NCBI GenBank assembly: GCA_002270565.1
Contig: NQMI01000010.1
Location: 177,074 to 241,073 of the forward strand
Direction of reading: 5' to 3'
Length of the DNA: 64,000 nt
From: Stenocarpella maydis
Lineage: Eukaryota; Ascomycota; Sordariomycetes; Diaporthales; Diaporthaceae
Below the pieces are notes generated by a model. It had not been told where the DNA came from, did not search any database, and worked only from the letters and a program-made list of their open reading frames with translations. The position numbers and the translations under genes are program-made. The stretch's first letter is position 1. Each line of letters opens with the position of its first letter. Below are positions 23,264 to 36,016 of the stretch, piece after piece.

Positions 23264-26200
23264 TTTCCCGTGGCTTTTGCCTGTCAAACCCTAGTTTTCG
23301 GGTTCTGCCATGTGTGCAATGACCCAAGGGGGGAAATAAAGACTATCATGCATGGCACCTACTGGAAGCAGATGTTGGCGCAAGGAGAGACTTCTTACTG
23401 TCTGACTGGGTGCCTCAAGATGGGCGTAGGCAGGATTTTTGATCATTAATGGTGGCTGAGTCCTGTCGCGTCAAGGTGTGCTACCGCTCTTGAAGAGCCC
23501 CTCGATCATCAATCACTAGCACGGGCCCGGAGCTTGCCAGAGGCAAGAATAATGCGAACAGTCCGAGTCGTGGCGGATTCAGGAAAGATACCAGTATAGA
23601 GTCATGGACGGTAAGAGTTTAGATTTAGACGGTAGTGCATCATATTATGAACAGATGAGACAATCACGATGAGAGGACGGAGCAGGATGCCAAGTTTAGT
23701 GGTGCCAGCTCGCCACAAGTGAGGATGATCAATCAATCTACGAGTGAGTTCTGCTCGGGGGTGTATCAACTGGCTATCCAGTGCTCACGAGATTCGCCTA
23801 AAGGCACTTTGATCGCCTATTTCTACAAGCGTTGTTGATCGCGGACCATGCTGACGATGGCCACCCAGACAGATACAAGATGCTCACAACCCACGCCATC
23901 AACAACAAACATCCGGGGTATGTGCTCTGCCCTATCGTGGAAGCTAAGCCCGACATTGGTTCCAATTTTCGCCGTCCAGATAGCATGCCGCCCGGGACCG
24001 GTCTGGGCTCTCGGTCACGGTTGAGCCTGTCCCTCCACCCACTACTGTCCGAACCTATCGATGAGAGCCTCTCCCCCTCCACACGCCACATCGAGCCGGG
24101 CCCTGGGATCTGGGCAGATCGGTGGATGGGTCGATGTGCCGCCGGCCGTTCGCACTACCACAAGAGAGCTAGCTAGCTAGTACCTCAGCCGTCCACAAAA
24201 CCCCTCAACTACATGCACCCTTTTTTTTTTCCAGCCATCTCCTCGCTTGTAGATCGGACGACATCCGTGGTATCAAGAAATCGTCACTCGGATCATGAAT
24301 GCCCCGGGACGTGGCGCCTATCCAGAGTCTGCCTCCTAGGCTGCGCGAATCACATTGAGGAGGCATTTTCTGCCCCCCCCCCCCCCCCCAAGCTACCAGT
24401 AAGACATGCCCATCCTAGGTTCCTATTCTAGAGCTCAAGCTGACGTCGCAAGAGCGGCCCCAAGCTCTAATTACTACACTATGAGTGATCAAGGTACGAG
24501 TCGTGTTCCCCCATATGGCATCGCACCACATCACAAGTAGTCTAAGCAGCCGCGGCTGACAAGACTGACCCGGGCTCACACGGGTGAGAAGCCACCGGAT
24601 CAACAAGGCTAAGATGGGCATGACGAGAGAGACCATAGCAAGCATACTGTTGACAGTGGACGAAGAAGACCTCTCCACCCAACGACATGAGCAAGTTCCT
24701 TGGACCCGCAGTCAGTCTAGGTCAGCGCAACTCACCCTCACCGAGCGATTGAGAGAAGGGGAGAGACCATTCCAGACCCCAGCCCGATGTGACTTGTCAG
24801 AGAGCACCCATCCTAGCTTGGTGGTGCGGTAAATACATACGTACATACATGCTCGCGTGGTACGAACCGTTGGTCAGAGCGTATGCAGGAGGCTGGCGAC
24901 TGAGCTGAGGAGCTGGGGGGTGAGGGGACCGGGGACAGGGGACCGGGGACCGGGGAGACGCGGAATGTGCGGCCGAGGCCTGGAGGAGAGAGACAGCGCG
25001 ATGGACAGGGATCAGCTCCGGGGCCCAGGAGGGGAGAGACATCTCCAGTCCACGTTTCGTTGGCTAGACCGTTTGTGGTGGTGGTCATCATGAGGATGAT
25101 CATGATACGTTTGTGTGTTGGGGGTTGGACGTCCGGGTGCTGGGCTCGAGGTGTGAGTGGACCACATCGGTGTTAGACGGGCTAGATTGTGAGACAACAA
25201 GACAGCTAGACAAGGTTGATGCGGCTGTGTCTTGTCTAGCCGCAGGCCGAAGATTGGCACGTACACGGGGTGAGAATGTTGGTGAGGTTCCAGCCGAGAA
25301 GCGATTATAGATTTCTTTGGCAGCATAGGTAGCCCCAGAGGCATCTCGCGGGTCCATCTCGACAGTCATTGATGGTCTTCTCGTTAGGGGCCTTTGATGT
25401 TAGCTAGTGGCGGCGGTGATGGAGAAAATCGTGACAGTCTTTGATGCCCAGCTCGCTTGACAAGATCGACGTTGTTCTGTGACCCAGGGCGCATCCTTTG
25501 AGGGCCTCTTTATCCTGGGATGAAAGCAAAGAACGCATGTATAAAGATCGAGGGGCAAGCAACTGTGAAGTCCGTCTGGGATATCGCGCGAAACGTAGGA
25601 CCACCAAGTCACCGGCAATTCTGCAGCTTGCAGCTTGCAGCTTGCGGCAGCGGCAGCAACGCATTCGAAGCACGGCCAAAGGAGAAATGTACTTGCACAT
25701 CGGCTGCAGGGACCTTTGCCATCGGCTGCCAATGCCTAATCCGAGATTAGACTGAAGTACGAGATGGTGATGGACTCAGCCAACGCCATGATGGGCCACT
25801 TACCTCGCCTTACCTTCCCTACTGGTAAGCATGGGCGCCTCTGTCCGAGTGCGAGCACTCATCCGAATCAGTCAGTCTCCTTGCCAAGCACTTTTCTCTC
25901 CGCCACTACATAGCAGGTTCCTTTCCTGTGCAACTGCTGTTCAAACAGGTTGGCGCTAATGCAGTCACCCGTTAAGGCGCGCAGGGATCCAGCTGTTTGG
26001 TCCAGCCCAACATTGCGCGTCTGCAGGTCCAAGCCGCAGCACGCCGGCAGTACGACCAGCCTCTATGCGAGACGTCATGAGCGCAACAGCTTCGCAGACT
26101 ACCATAGAACACAGCAGACCGTGCGGACTAGTTTGACACTTGACAACCTCGTGCCGTTCGGCCCTACCAAGCGGCAGATAGATGGAGGTGCTAAAGAAGG

Positions 26201-28237
26201 GGGGGGGGGCGCGCGATAAGGTGGATGTCGCGGCGGAACAGTGACGGCGCACTCCCGGACCGCATTTAGGAGAACCAGACCGTTGCAATTAGCTCCGGCC
26301 CCCTGATCTCAAAGGAATGCGGGAGAGGCTCGCCTGAGGACCAATCACAGGCCGAGGACGTTTCCGGCAGCCAACCAAGTGCCACGGTAGTTCATTCCAA
26401 CCGACTCTGACCAAGACGCAAGTTACGTATGCCCCAGGTCCCATCCCGCAGCCAGGCACGCTGTTCAGGTACCGCACGCCTGGCCCACTCTTCCTCCTCA
26501 GCGGGGAGATACCGGGTTGCTGTTGGTCCTGAGGCGGGCTGAGCCTGACCTGGAATGGAAAGGATGGCAATGGCAATGACCCTGCTCAGGTGGTTACACC
26601 GCGCCTGAAGGACCAAATTCGAGTCTTCCCACCCACCCTGATCCCCCTATCACCTGGTCTGTTCCAATAGCCGACGATTCCCTCGGAAAAGAGGGGGAGG
26701 GGGGGGGTTTTCTGACGGCTCGGCGCACGAACAGGTGGAGCGAGCAGCAGTAATGCCCATACTACTACTGTCCACACTGCTGCCCATGTCCCGCGCCCAA
26801 GCACATGCTCATATTCATGCCCGAACCTGCATCCCAGGTACAAACTGAGAGCCCCAAGTGGCCGTGTGTTGTTTGCAGGAGACCCAACACCCTCCGGTCC
26901 AGGCCACTTGAGCCACCCAGGTGCGAGTCACTAAGCTGTCTGCGGCCGACGATGGCACGGCTGGTGGGATGTTGCCCTGGCAGGCCTGAAGTACCGAGTC
27001 GGAATGCCTTTCTGCCAATTGCATCGTGACAGGACGGAATGGCGACCGCACAAGTGAGCTTCAGAGATTGGGTTTCCCCCGGCTGGCAGCCCGCAGACGG
27101 GCGAAAGTACAAAGTCTGCCGCTGGAGGCCGTGGAGGCCAGCTTTTTTGGCGCGCCGTGGGTGCCCGTTAGCAGGATGCGTCCGTGGGCAAAGAGCTAGA
27201 GCCCGGCCGAATGCGGTAATCGGCATCACCGCTACCAGCACATGGCCTGCCAAACGTCCCGCCCACCGGAGGCGAATCCAAACCGTATGAATATACATAC
27301 ACAGCTGCCCTCAATCTCGTCATATTGCCTACTTTGCCGGTTAGAAGTTCCCTTTCTCCCAGAGGATTGCCCCTGACAACAAAGGCAACACGGAGTGTTC
27401 TTTGCCTCTGCCTGACCACGCTGGCTGTGTCCCATGTCCGGATTTCGCAGAGGGCGCACAAAGAACCGAAAATAGCCCGCCAGCCTCGCGGGACATAGCC
27501 AAGGCAGCACTCGTCTACTAGGACAGGCTTGTAGGAGGGAGCATCTGGTGTCCTGGCAAAACAAGACGCGCTCTGCTCTGCTCTGCTCTGCCAAACCCCT
27601 CAAGAAGAAAAAAGGCGCCATACCCCTGCCACTCGGCTCATTGCAACAGGTTCGTACCAAACATTTGAAGCCGCATGCTGCTGCTTCTGCTGCCTCTGCT
27701 TCCTATGCTGCCAGTCATCGACCAGAGACAATCCAGCTCCTGACCATTTCTCAGCCGCACACAGGACACGGGGGAAGATCCACTAGGATAGCGTAGCAAT
27801 TGCATCCTGCCGCAGCACTTGCCACAAAACCCAGGAATCAGACCAGTCAACCAGTAGAGAGCTTCCAGAAGACCTGGCGTCTCGGACTGTTTAAGAATTG
27901 CCCCCCTGCCATCAGGCCCTACGCAGCGCCCTGAGGCCTGAGCACTCTTCAGGGTCAGTCAGCCTGAACCTGGACCGAGCTTTTAACGGGTTTATGAACC
28001 AAGGCTCGCGTCGTCGCAATTCTTTCAGGGAGGTGAGAGGAGAGGGGGACCAGGAGACAACTGCTCAAGCAAGTGCGCCACAGCCAACCAGCCCTTGAAG
28101 ACCAGTCTTGATCTGCCCCTGCCTTGCGGTATCCCAAGTCCCCGGTATCGTGGCCTGAGGTTTCCAGGCCCGCCAGGTCGTCCAATCCCCCTTAATAAGA
28201 GCCAGGCTCAGCCTCGGCCACTGCAGCCGTCGCCAAT
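23264..28237. other. 5-kb intergenic region, no gene seen
   Basis: GC-moderate spacer between the PHD gene and the HMG-box gene. It has homopolymer runs (t at ~24221-24230, c at ~24374-24389, g near 26200-26208 and 26697-26706) and a (tctgc)n stretch near 27571-27592. Frames such as 26765-27298 (-) are not protein-like. Much of the right end is likely to be promoter and leader of the HMG-box regulator (inference from position and length only). Confidence 0.5.
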
Positions 28238-30041
28238 ATGATCCAGTCTGAGAAGTCGCCCGATACGATGGGGACCACGATGCCCCTCTCCCCCAACTCG
28301 GTCGTGGACGGCCAGCTCCCACACGGGTTCTGCGAGTTGGTGCAACACAACAACTCGGAGGACTTTCCATCACGCGAGCACAATTCTGCAGAAGCCGCCA
28401 GCAACCACAGCTCCTCTTATCCACCGTCGAGGCTGTCCACTCCGGCGCGACAGGCGGGGATGAGTCCTCCACAGCTTCAGCCAACCGCACCACATCAGTA
28501 CGCTCCTCAAGCGACATACGAGACGCAATATTTCCAACCCCCGTACGGACATGAGGCCAGCGCCTACCCAACACTGCCGGAGGAGTCGGTAAGCTGAGAT
28601 AATGGGTAAAATGAACGGCGAGGTGATTAACAGGAGTCAGGTACAGCCAGGATACTCAACTCCAGCATCCTCTCCCTCGCAGCGGTCGGACGTCATCAGC
28701 CTGCGAAATGGAGCCGTCCCCAGGTCGACGAGTATGCGGCCACTCGCTTCCAAGAGCCGCTCAGACAGACCGCCAACCAAGAAGGGGCGCGCAAAGGCTG
28801 CCAGGAAGACGCCCAAGATCACCACACCGCTCAGCGAGTCGACGAAACACCTGGGCGTGCCCATGATCGACATCGAGGCGTATGTGAACCGGTCAGAGGC
28901 CGAGCGAAAGCTTGAAGTCGAAAACAGCAAGACTCCGGGTAAGATCAAGCGTCCCATGAATGCTTTCATGTTGTACCGAAAGGCATACCAGGGCCGGACC
29001 AAGGAGCACTGCACTCAAAACAACCATCAACTGGTGTCGCAAGTGTGTGGCGACAGCTGGCCACTGGAACCAGAGCACATCCGGAACCAATTCACCGAAT
29101 GGGCCAGGGTCGAGCGGGAGAACCACGCAAAGACATGGCCGGAGTACAAGTTTGCCCCCAAAAAGCCAAGGGACGTCAAGAGAAAATTCGAGGACGAGGT
29201 GGACGGGGAAGAAGAGCTGCCCCTCGAAGAGTACGACCATGAGTCGGGCCGAGTGATCAAGAGGCAGCGGTCAAATCGTAGCACACCGGTGCCCGAGTCG
29301 GAGCCGCACTTGTATGGCCCGCAGATGTCGTACTACACGGCGTACTCGCCGCAGCAGCAGCCTGGGATGATATTGCCGGGGCGCGGGGGACAGATGCAAC
29401 TCTCGTCATATGAGTGGAGCAATCCAAACAAGCCCATGCCAGCGCCATATAACCACATGGCTCTCCAGCAATCGTCGCATTACTTGTCGTCGCAGGCCAT
29501 GCCAACCCGAAATGCCCAACTGAGGAGCTACGGGGTCGAGGATGTCCAGTTCCATAAGACAGCTGCCCCAGGAAATCCGTATCAGCCACCGCAACAGGGC
29601 CTGATAGATCAGTACAGCACGGCCTCGCAACCACAGCACCCAATGGAGCAGAAGACTCAGCAAGAGCAGTTGTTCAACAGCACTCAGTACACCCAGTTCG
29701 GAACCCATTTCGACCATGACCAATTCAACATGCTGTACCAGAACGCTGGCGACGGCGGCTTTGATCAGGACAACCCGCTGCTCCTGCAACCGAACTCGAT
29801 AGAAAGCTACATGGAGAGCCAGGGCGGCCAGGTGACAAGCGAGGGGTTCGGCATGGGCGCCAGTGCTGCCCACTACGACGGTCCGTTGGACGGACAGCTG
29901 CGTGACTTGTTGACTGCGACGAGCCCCAATAACTGGCACATCCAACCAGTCCCGGAGGCGCAGGCTGGCAGCCAGTTTGAGGTGAACTGGTCGGCCTCCT
30001 TGGATCCTTCGCTGTCGGAGCCGTACAACGTACAGGACTGA
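28238..30041 (+). CDS. fmf-1: HMG-box transcription factor, Fmf-1/Ste11 type
   Basis: Two exons, 28238-28588 and 28641-30041, give 583 residues. The acceptor after gagtcag at 28640 is the one that keeps frame; the nearer cag at 28633 would not. A single HMG box lies at about residues 217-290: KIKRPMNAFMLYRKAYQGRT, then QVCGDSWPLEPEHIRNQFTE and the wing WPEYKFAPKKPRD. The unusual SWPLEPEHIR helix matches the family of Neurospora fmf-1 and S. pombe Ste11, which controls mating and pheromone-response genes and fruiting-body development. The flanks are Gln/Pro/Ser-rich activation-type sequence with a basic stretch (KKGRAKAARKTPK) just before the box. The symbol is given by family resemblance. The long upstream spacer fits a developmentally regulated gene (inference). 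Confidence 0.9.
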
Positions 30042-30931
30042 GGGTGCATTACCATGGACATATCTCAGCCTTTGTTTTCCTTGTCTGGTTTGCTTTTTTG
30101 ACCTGGATTGTAAATTCGACCACAATATGCATATGCTATGCTGGTGGGTTTGTTGAATCGGTTGGCGGTGGCGGACGTAGCCGAGGACATGCTTCCCATG
30201 AGATGCACCCAAGGGGGAAGAAGGAGGTATGAATGGCTTTGGGCAGAGGCAGGGAGTTGGCGGCTTAGATGGGTGCGAATTGATTTCTTGTCAACTTAAA
30301 TGGGTCCATGACTGAAATGAACGAACCTGATAACATGATACGTAGCGCAACTTTCAAAGGCTATGCAGTCCTCCTTCAGCTTCGTGGGGGTGATGGTTGT
30401 CGTGGTGGGCGTGGACTCGAGAACCAACCAAGACAATGCGATTGTTTGGCGTGAAAGCGACCAGGCAGGCCCTTGCAGTGGAATGTCAAGCCATTGGCGC
30501 AAGTGGGACGAAGTCAACAGACAATAATATCATAAAACGGTGCGGAGCGGCGCATCGTATGTGCCATGCGGCGCAGGTCTGCAGTTAGATGGGGCCAGAG
30601 TGAAAGAGTGAAAAAGAGTGAGCGTAAAGAGAGATAAAGAGGACATGATGGCCGGGACATTGCTCGCTGGGCTTGGGCTGAAGTCTCCTTGGACAGCCAC
30701 AGGTGGCGCCTGCCAACCCAGGTTAATTTGACTGCACACTACACTAGTATCTACTACCTGGATACTGACTGTAGTGCCTGGCTGGCCCAAGCTCTTGCTC
30801 GCTCGTGCCAAGCACCGGCACGGCAAGCAAGCTTGTCCACCGATTATGCAACCATACGGCCAGACACATTGGAGGACTGCTCTGTGATTGACAAGACAAG
30901 ACCACCCAACGAAATCGCGCATCAGCCCCCA
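30042..30931. other. Intergenic between the HMG-box gene and EMC5
   Basis: Probable 3' untranslated region of the HMG-box gene and promoter of EMC5. I see no coding frame or RNA gene. Confidence 0.5.
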
Positions 30932-31431
30932 ATGACCTGGATATCAAAGACCATCACGACGTTTGGTCTGGTGCTAGTAGCCCATGCGTAAGTCCTTACA
31001 AGCTGCCGCCGCGTCAGGCCAGCCTGCACGAGGCACCCAGGGCTAACTCATACTCCACCTCCAACAGCTGCTACTCGGCCCAGGAGCACTCGGCGCTGCA
31101 GTCCCTCCGCGCAACGAGCTCTGCCCTCTCATCCGCCCCGGCGTCCACGTCCCTGCCCGTCGACATCTCCATCGAGACCATAGTCGGCCTGTTTGTCACG
31201 GTGCTGGGGCTGGTCGCCGGGACGCCGAACCTGCGGCCTATCCAGTGGCGCGTGTGGGCGGGCAAGGTCGAGCGCGAGGGGGAGAAGGGGTTCCTGAGCA
31301 GCAGCGGCGATGTGGAGAAGGACTTTGTCGGCAACCCGTTCCGCGTGCTGGAGACGAGGCCTGGCTTTGTGGATATCCGGACACAGCGCAAGGAGTTTGC
31401 CGAGTGGGTGAGGGCCGGCGGCAAACAATAA
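30932..31431 (+). CDS. emc5: ER membrane protein complex subunit 5
   Basis: Two exons, 30932-30987 and 31068-31431, give 139 residues; the join completes a split Ala codon. The first membrane helix (ITTFGLVLVAHACYSA) is followed by EHSALQSL, the family signature. A luminal Ser/Ala linker and a second helix (IETIVGLFVTVLGLVAG) come next. A cytosolic tail has PIQWRVWAGK near the membrane and NPFRVLETRPGFVDIR further on, both typical of Emc5/Mmgt. EMC inserts and stabilises multipass membrane proteins in the ER, and Emc5 is a core membrane subunit. Length and topology are normal. Confidence 0.94.
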
Positions 31432-32120
31432 GGCCGGCAGGGTCCGGATGGCTCGGGACGCAGAAGCATGCTGTAGGAAGGCGGCTTGGGCGCATGGCAG
31501 TATTGGAGCATCGCGAGAGAGCACACCTCCCGCGGCCGTCGTGACAGAGGGTTGTTCGCGCCGGACCTCGTGGGCACAGTATGGCATGGTCTACTCAAAA
31601 CGAGCTTCCGTTCCCAGGCCTATGCGGGTCCCCGGATGTTTCCCGACACTCTCGGGTCTGGAGCTGGAGCTCGTCCCAGCCTTGAATCGAAGCCATACAG
31701 AGGTGAAGGTGAGATGCGACGTGGCCTTCGTGGAGTTGCCAGGCTGGTGCATATTCTGGGCACCTCGGCGCGTCAGGTTCGTACGCGGATGTGAATGTTG
31801 CTCGATGCGGCGATCGCAGGAAGTTTGGTGTGAGTGCCTGTTCTTGAGCCAGCATCTCGGGAGGAAAGAGCGGCATGTGCAGTACAACAAGTGCAAGGCA
31901 GTACAGCCAGGCACCAGGTAGAGGTATAGTCAGTCAACCCACCTGCCCCAAGTAGGTGGTATCTAGGCTGGGTAGGCGGTTGTCTACTCTTCCCAAACCC
32001 GTGTCGACCTACTCCTGCAAAAAAAAAAAAAAAAAAACCCCTTGCACCAGCCACTCTCAGATTCGCCATACAGCCTCCCAGACGTACTATTATTGCCCAG
32101 TCCAAGAGTCCAACGCAGCA
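31432..32120. other. Intergenic between EMC5 and MSH5
   Basis: No gene seen. A run of about 17 adenines at 32020-32037 lies some 85 bases before the MSH5 start and could influence nucleosome placement at its promoter (inference). Confidence 0.5.
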
Positions 32121-35100
32121 ATGTCGTCGCAAACAGAGAACAGACGAGTCACTCCGGCCGCCCGCACACCCTCGGCCACGCCCTCAATGTCCTCCTTGCC
32201 TCGCAGCGTTCCCAGCCGCCGCAGCATCTCGTCTCAACTCATCCAGCCCCGTTCAACGCCGCCAATCTTCTCGTCTCCGGTGCCTCCTGCGGAACAACGG
32301 CGTGGCATTGCCCAGCCGGCATCTCCTCTCCTTCCATCCCATGCATCTGTCGAGTCCTCGCCATCGTTGCCTCCTCACCCACAACCAAGTGCACGCCGCC
32401 TGTCCCTCCCTCCCCCTTCATCCGAAACGCCATCCACCGTGCAGCTTAATCGCAATGGCAGGCACCAAGAGTCCCGCCCCAGTGACTACCATGGCAGTGA
32501 TGAGCCTGACTCCATGAACGAGGTCATCATGGCCATCGACATGAGGGACAACGGCACAGTGGGGTGTGCGTACTACGTAGCCATTGACGAGGCCCTCTTT
32601 CTACAAGAAGATATTCCGTTGGCCGGCATCGAGCTCGTCGAGACACTTCTGCTTCACGTCGAACCAACGACGGTTCTCCTATCCGTCCGTAGTCCAGACA
32701 GCCTGGTCCAGTTCATAGAAAGTGGAGCCCAAGACTTCTGGGGACATCGCAACCAAGATGAAGGCGAGCATTCCCCACCCCCAGACCATGCAATGCCGTG
32801 CTGATACTTTGTACAGGTGCCATCCGTGGTGCCTACCTGGTTCGTACCCTGGGCTCAGTCGAGTTCAACTACGAGAGCTCCAAAAGCCGTCTCATCAATC
32901 TGGATCTTGATTCTTTGCGCCCGAGAACAATCCGCTTCACCACCGTAGCAAGGGACGAAGCCGAAGCCGGAACGGATGTGAACGATGAGGGGCACGCCAG
33001 GCTGCTGCAACTAGCAACCTGGATAAATCTAGACAGTCGATTCTCCGTGAGTGCGACCTCAATACATTTAGGCTTGATAGTCCTGCTCATCGAGTAAAGG
33101 TCGGCTGTGCCGGAGCAGTTCTTGGCGACATCCAGCGCAGGAAGGCCGCTGAGTACCTGTCAAATGACCCTGAGGCAAAATTCGCATTCAGAATTCGGTC
33201 CATCGAGATGTTCACCCTCAAAGACTCGCTCTTTGTCAATTCTGACACCTTGACATCTCTACAGATTCTGGGGTCCGAAAACCACCCAAACTTCATGAAC
33301 CAGTGGCCTGATAAGTCCAAGGCAGGGGCAAAAGAGGGTCTGTCCTTGTACGGCCTGTTTCATCTGCTAACGCATACGGCGCAAGGGAAAACAAAGCTTC
33401 GGAAAATGTTTTTACGGCCCAGTACTGATCTGGAGTTGATACAAGAGCGCCAGCAGACCATCTCAGTTCTGCTTCGCCCAGAAAACAGGGCAGACATTGA
33501 GAATATCGGGAAACTTCTGCGAAAAATCAAGAATATCAAGCATAATCTCTTTCAACTGAAGCAAGGAATCAGCTCCGGGCGTGTTTCCATTGAACGGGGC
33601 ACGTGGGCATCACTGCAGGCTTTCTGTGCCTTCACTGCTGAGCTCCGAGAAGCGGTCCAGAAGCTTCATGGCGCAGAGGACCTGTCAATCACGGCGGGGG
33701 TGGGTTTTTCACATCATCACATTGCGCATCTTCGCTGACCGGTTAATGCAGCTCGTGCATAGCATTCAGCAGAGTGAACTGCTACCGGTTGGAGAGCTCA
33801 TAGCGAGGACCATCGACTTCCAACAGTGCAAGGACGCTCGCAGGACTTGTATCATGCAGGGTGTGAGTGCGGAGCTGGATGAGCTCAAGCGCAATTACGA
33901 TGGCCTTGAATACTTCCTGAATGAGGTCGCCGCGCTCTTGATTGAAGAGATACCTGAGTGGGCTCGTCAATACGTCAAGAATTGCATTTTCTACCCACAG
34001 ATTGGGTTCCTAACGGCGGTGAGCCTCAACCCTGAGACGGGTCGCGGGAATTATGAGGGAGAGGGCCTCATTGATGATGTCTGGGAGCGTATGTTTGTCA
34101 CCGATGGAAACATTCATTACAAGAATCGACGTATGAAAGAGCTTGATGCACAGTACGGGGACCTGTACTGCATGATTGTCGGTAAGTTTCCGTCTTACAA
34201 GCTGCCTCGAGGAACATTGTTTCTGACGCATGTTAGCAGACACAGAGATCGAGATCGTCCACGAGCTCAGCGTCAAAACCCTTGAGCACGAGGAAGCTCT
34301 TTTACAAGCATCCGATCTTTGCGGAGAGCTTGACAGCCTCCTCGCCTTAGCACTTGGCGCAGAAAAGTATAAAATGACAGCACCTCAATTGACGTCGACC
34401 AACATCGTCCAAATCCAAGGAGGTAGACATCCACTTCAGGAGCTTGTGGTACCTTCATTCATAGCCAACGACACCCTTCTACTTGGGGGCTCCGGTGACG
34501 GCACTGCAGACGAGACTACTGTCTCCGACCTCATAGGAGAGGTTCCGAGTATGCTGGTCATGACGGGACCAAACCATTCTGGAAAGAGTGTCTATCTCAA
34601 GCAGGTCGCTCTGATTGTCTATCTCGCTCACATCGGAAGTTATGTGCCCGCTGATCAGGCCTGTATTGGCTTGACAGACCGGCTGCTGACCCGAATCGCT
34701 ACGAGGGAGAGCGTGTTGCGGAATGAGAGCGCCTTTGCCATCGATCTGAAGCAAGCTGCATTCTCTATCAACTTCGCCACACGAAGAAGCCTCATCCTGG
34801 TTGACGAATTTGGCAAGGGTACCAACGCAATGGACGGTGCTGGGCTACTAAGCGCCCTGCTTGGCCACTTCCTCAGCCTCGCTGATGATGCACCTAGGGT
34901 TCTTGCAGCAACACACTTCCACGAGATATTCGAGAGCAAGCTTCTGCCCAACACGCCGAAGCTGTCTTTTGCACACATGGACGTTCGCGTGGATCTCGAA
35001 ACAGCGAGCGTAGATGATCAAGTCACTTTTCTCTTCAGGCTTATACCCGGTCGTAGCGCCTCGAGCTTTGGCAGCAGATGCGCAGCCATGAACGGAGTCG

Positions 35101-35360
35101 AGTCTGCCGTAGTGGAAAGGTCAGAGGCGCTCGTGCTCCTGCTGGCGCAGGGTGAGGACCTACGGGCTGCCTGTGCGAGACTGTCTGATCGCGAGACGGA
35201 GAGACTGGAGGAGGCGGAAGGCGTTTCTCGAGGGTTCCTGGAGATGAACCTCAGCGGTGTGCCGTCTCATGCAGGTTCACGAGGATCAAAGGGCGGGGAG
35301 ATTTCTCTGCGAGATCAATTGAGGGATTTGCTCGGTGGTTCCAGCTCAACTGATAGTTGA
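32121..35360 (+). CDS. msh5: MutS homologue 5, meiotic crossover factor
   Basis: Five exons: 32121-32721, 32817-33046, 33100-33699, 33752-34181 and 34240-35360, giving about 993 residues. The first ~130 residues are Ser/Pro-rich and disordered. A MutS connector and lever/clamp follow (GLSLYGLFHLL, KTKLRKMFLRP). The ATPase has Walker A GPNHSGKSVYLKQ (~728), the ESAFAIDLKQAA helix and Walker B LILVDEFGKGTNAMDG (~803). NHSGKS, the absence of a mismatch-binding Phe-X-Glu domain, and overall similarity point to Msh5 rather than Msh2-Msh4 or Msh6. Msh5 pairs with Msh4 to clamp recombination intermediates and promote crossovers. Intron 1 uses a weak donor, gtggag, but has a good branch point (tgctgatac), and only this join restores frame. 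Confidence 0.94.
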
Positions 35361-36016
35361 AGGTGACTCGTTGACGAGATGGTGAGTTAACTTTGCGATG
35401 CCGGCTTACGATGCTGAATCATGTCAGATGTTTCAAAGGAGGCATGATCTGTCGCACAAATGAGAAATGCAATCTCAAATACGGTCAGAATGGAGGGCAA
35501 CTCATCCAAAAATAGACGTGGGTAGTGTGTCAAATAGCTGGGCTTGCTGCCAAAGATGACCTTCGAGTATCAAGTGCCCCAATGTCCCTCGTGTGGGGAG
35601 GACATATAGCTAATTGCCTGGACAGATGGGTTCTGTGCATATGGGCGATGTAGGCTACCCCTCATGTGACTGAGAATAATACCAGAAACATATAAACCAG
35701 GAAATTCTGAAACAAAAAAAAGTCAATGACATTTGGTATCATAAAAGGATGACAAAAAGTTTCAAGGTAAGGGTGAGGACTCCAGGAGCCTGGTACACCG
35801 GATGTCCTCTCCCATACTTATTAGCTCGCCTATCCATCTCTGCTTCAGTAGGCCTTGTGCTGTAATGTGCATAAAATTGGTTGCCAAGATATAAGGTTTG
35901 TTAGATACTGTCCCGAGTATAAGGCACTGTCTCGTAGAATCAAACGGCACAGGCTCGACTCGCTTATGGACAAAAGTAAAGCAAAGAGAATTGAATGAAC
36001 AGCGATGATAATGACC
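35361..36016. other. Convergent intergenic region
   Basis: Lies between the 3' ends of msh5 (+) and the membrane protein gene (-), so it should hold both 3' untranslated regions. I see no gene. Confidence 0.5.

Noticed and set aside
26765..27298. 177-codon minus-strand frame
   Set aside because: No domain and no homologous-looking motifs; equally long frames overlap it on the other strand.
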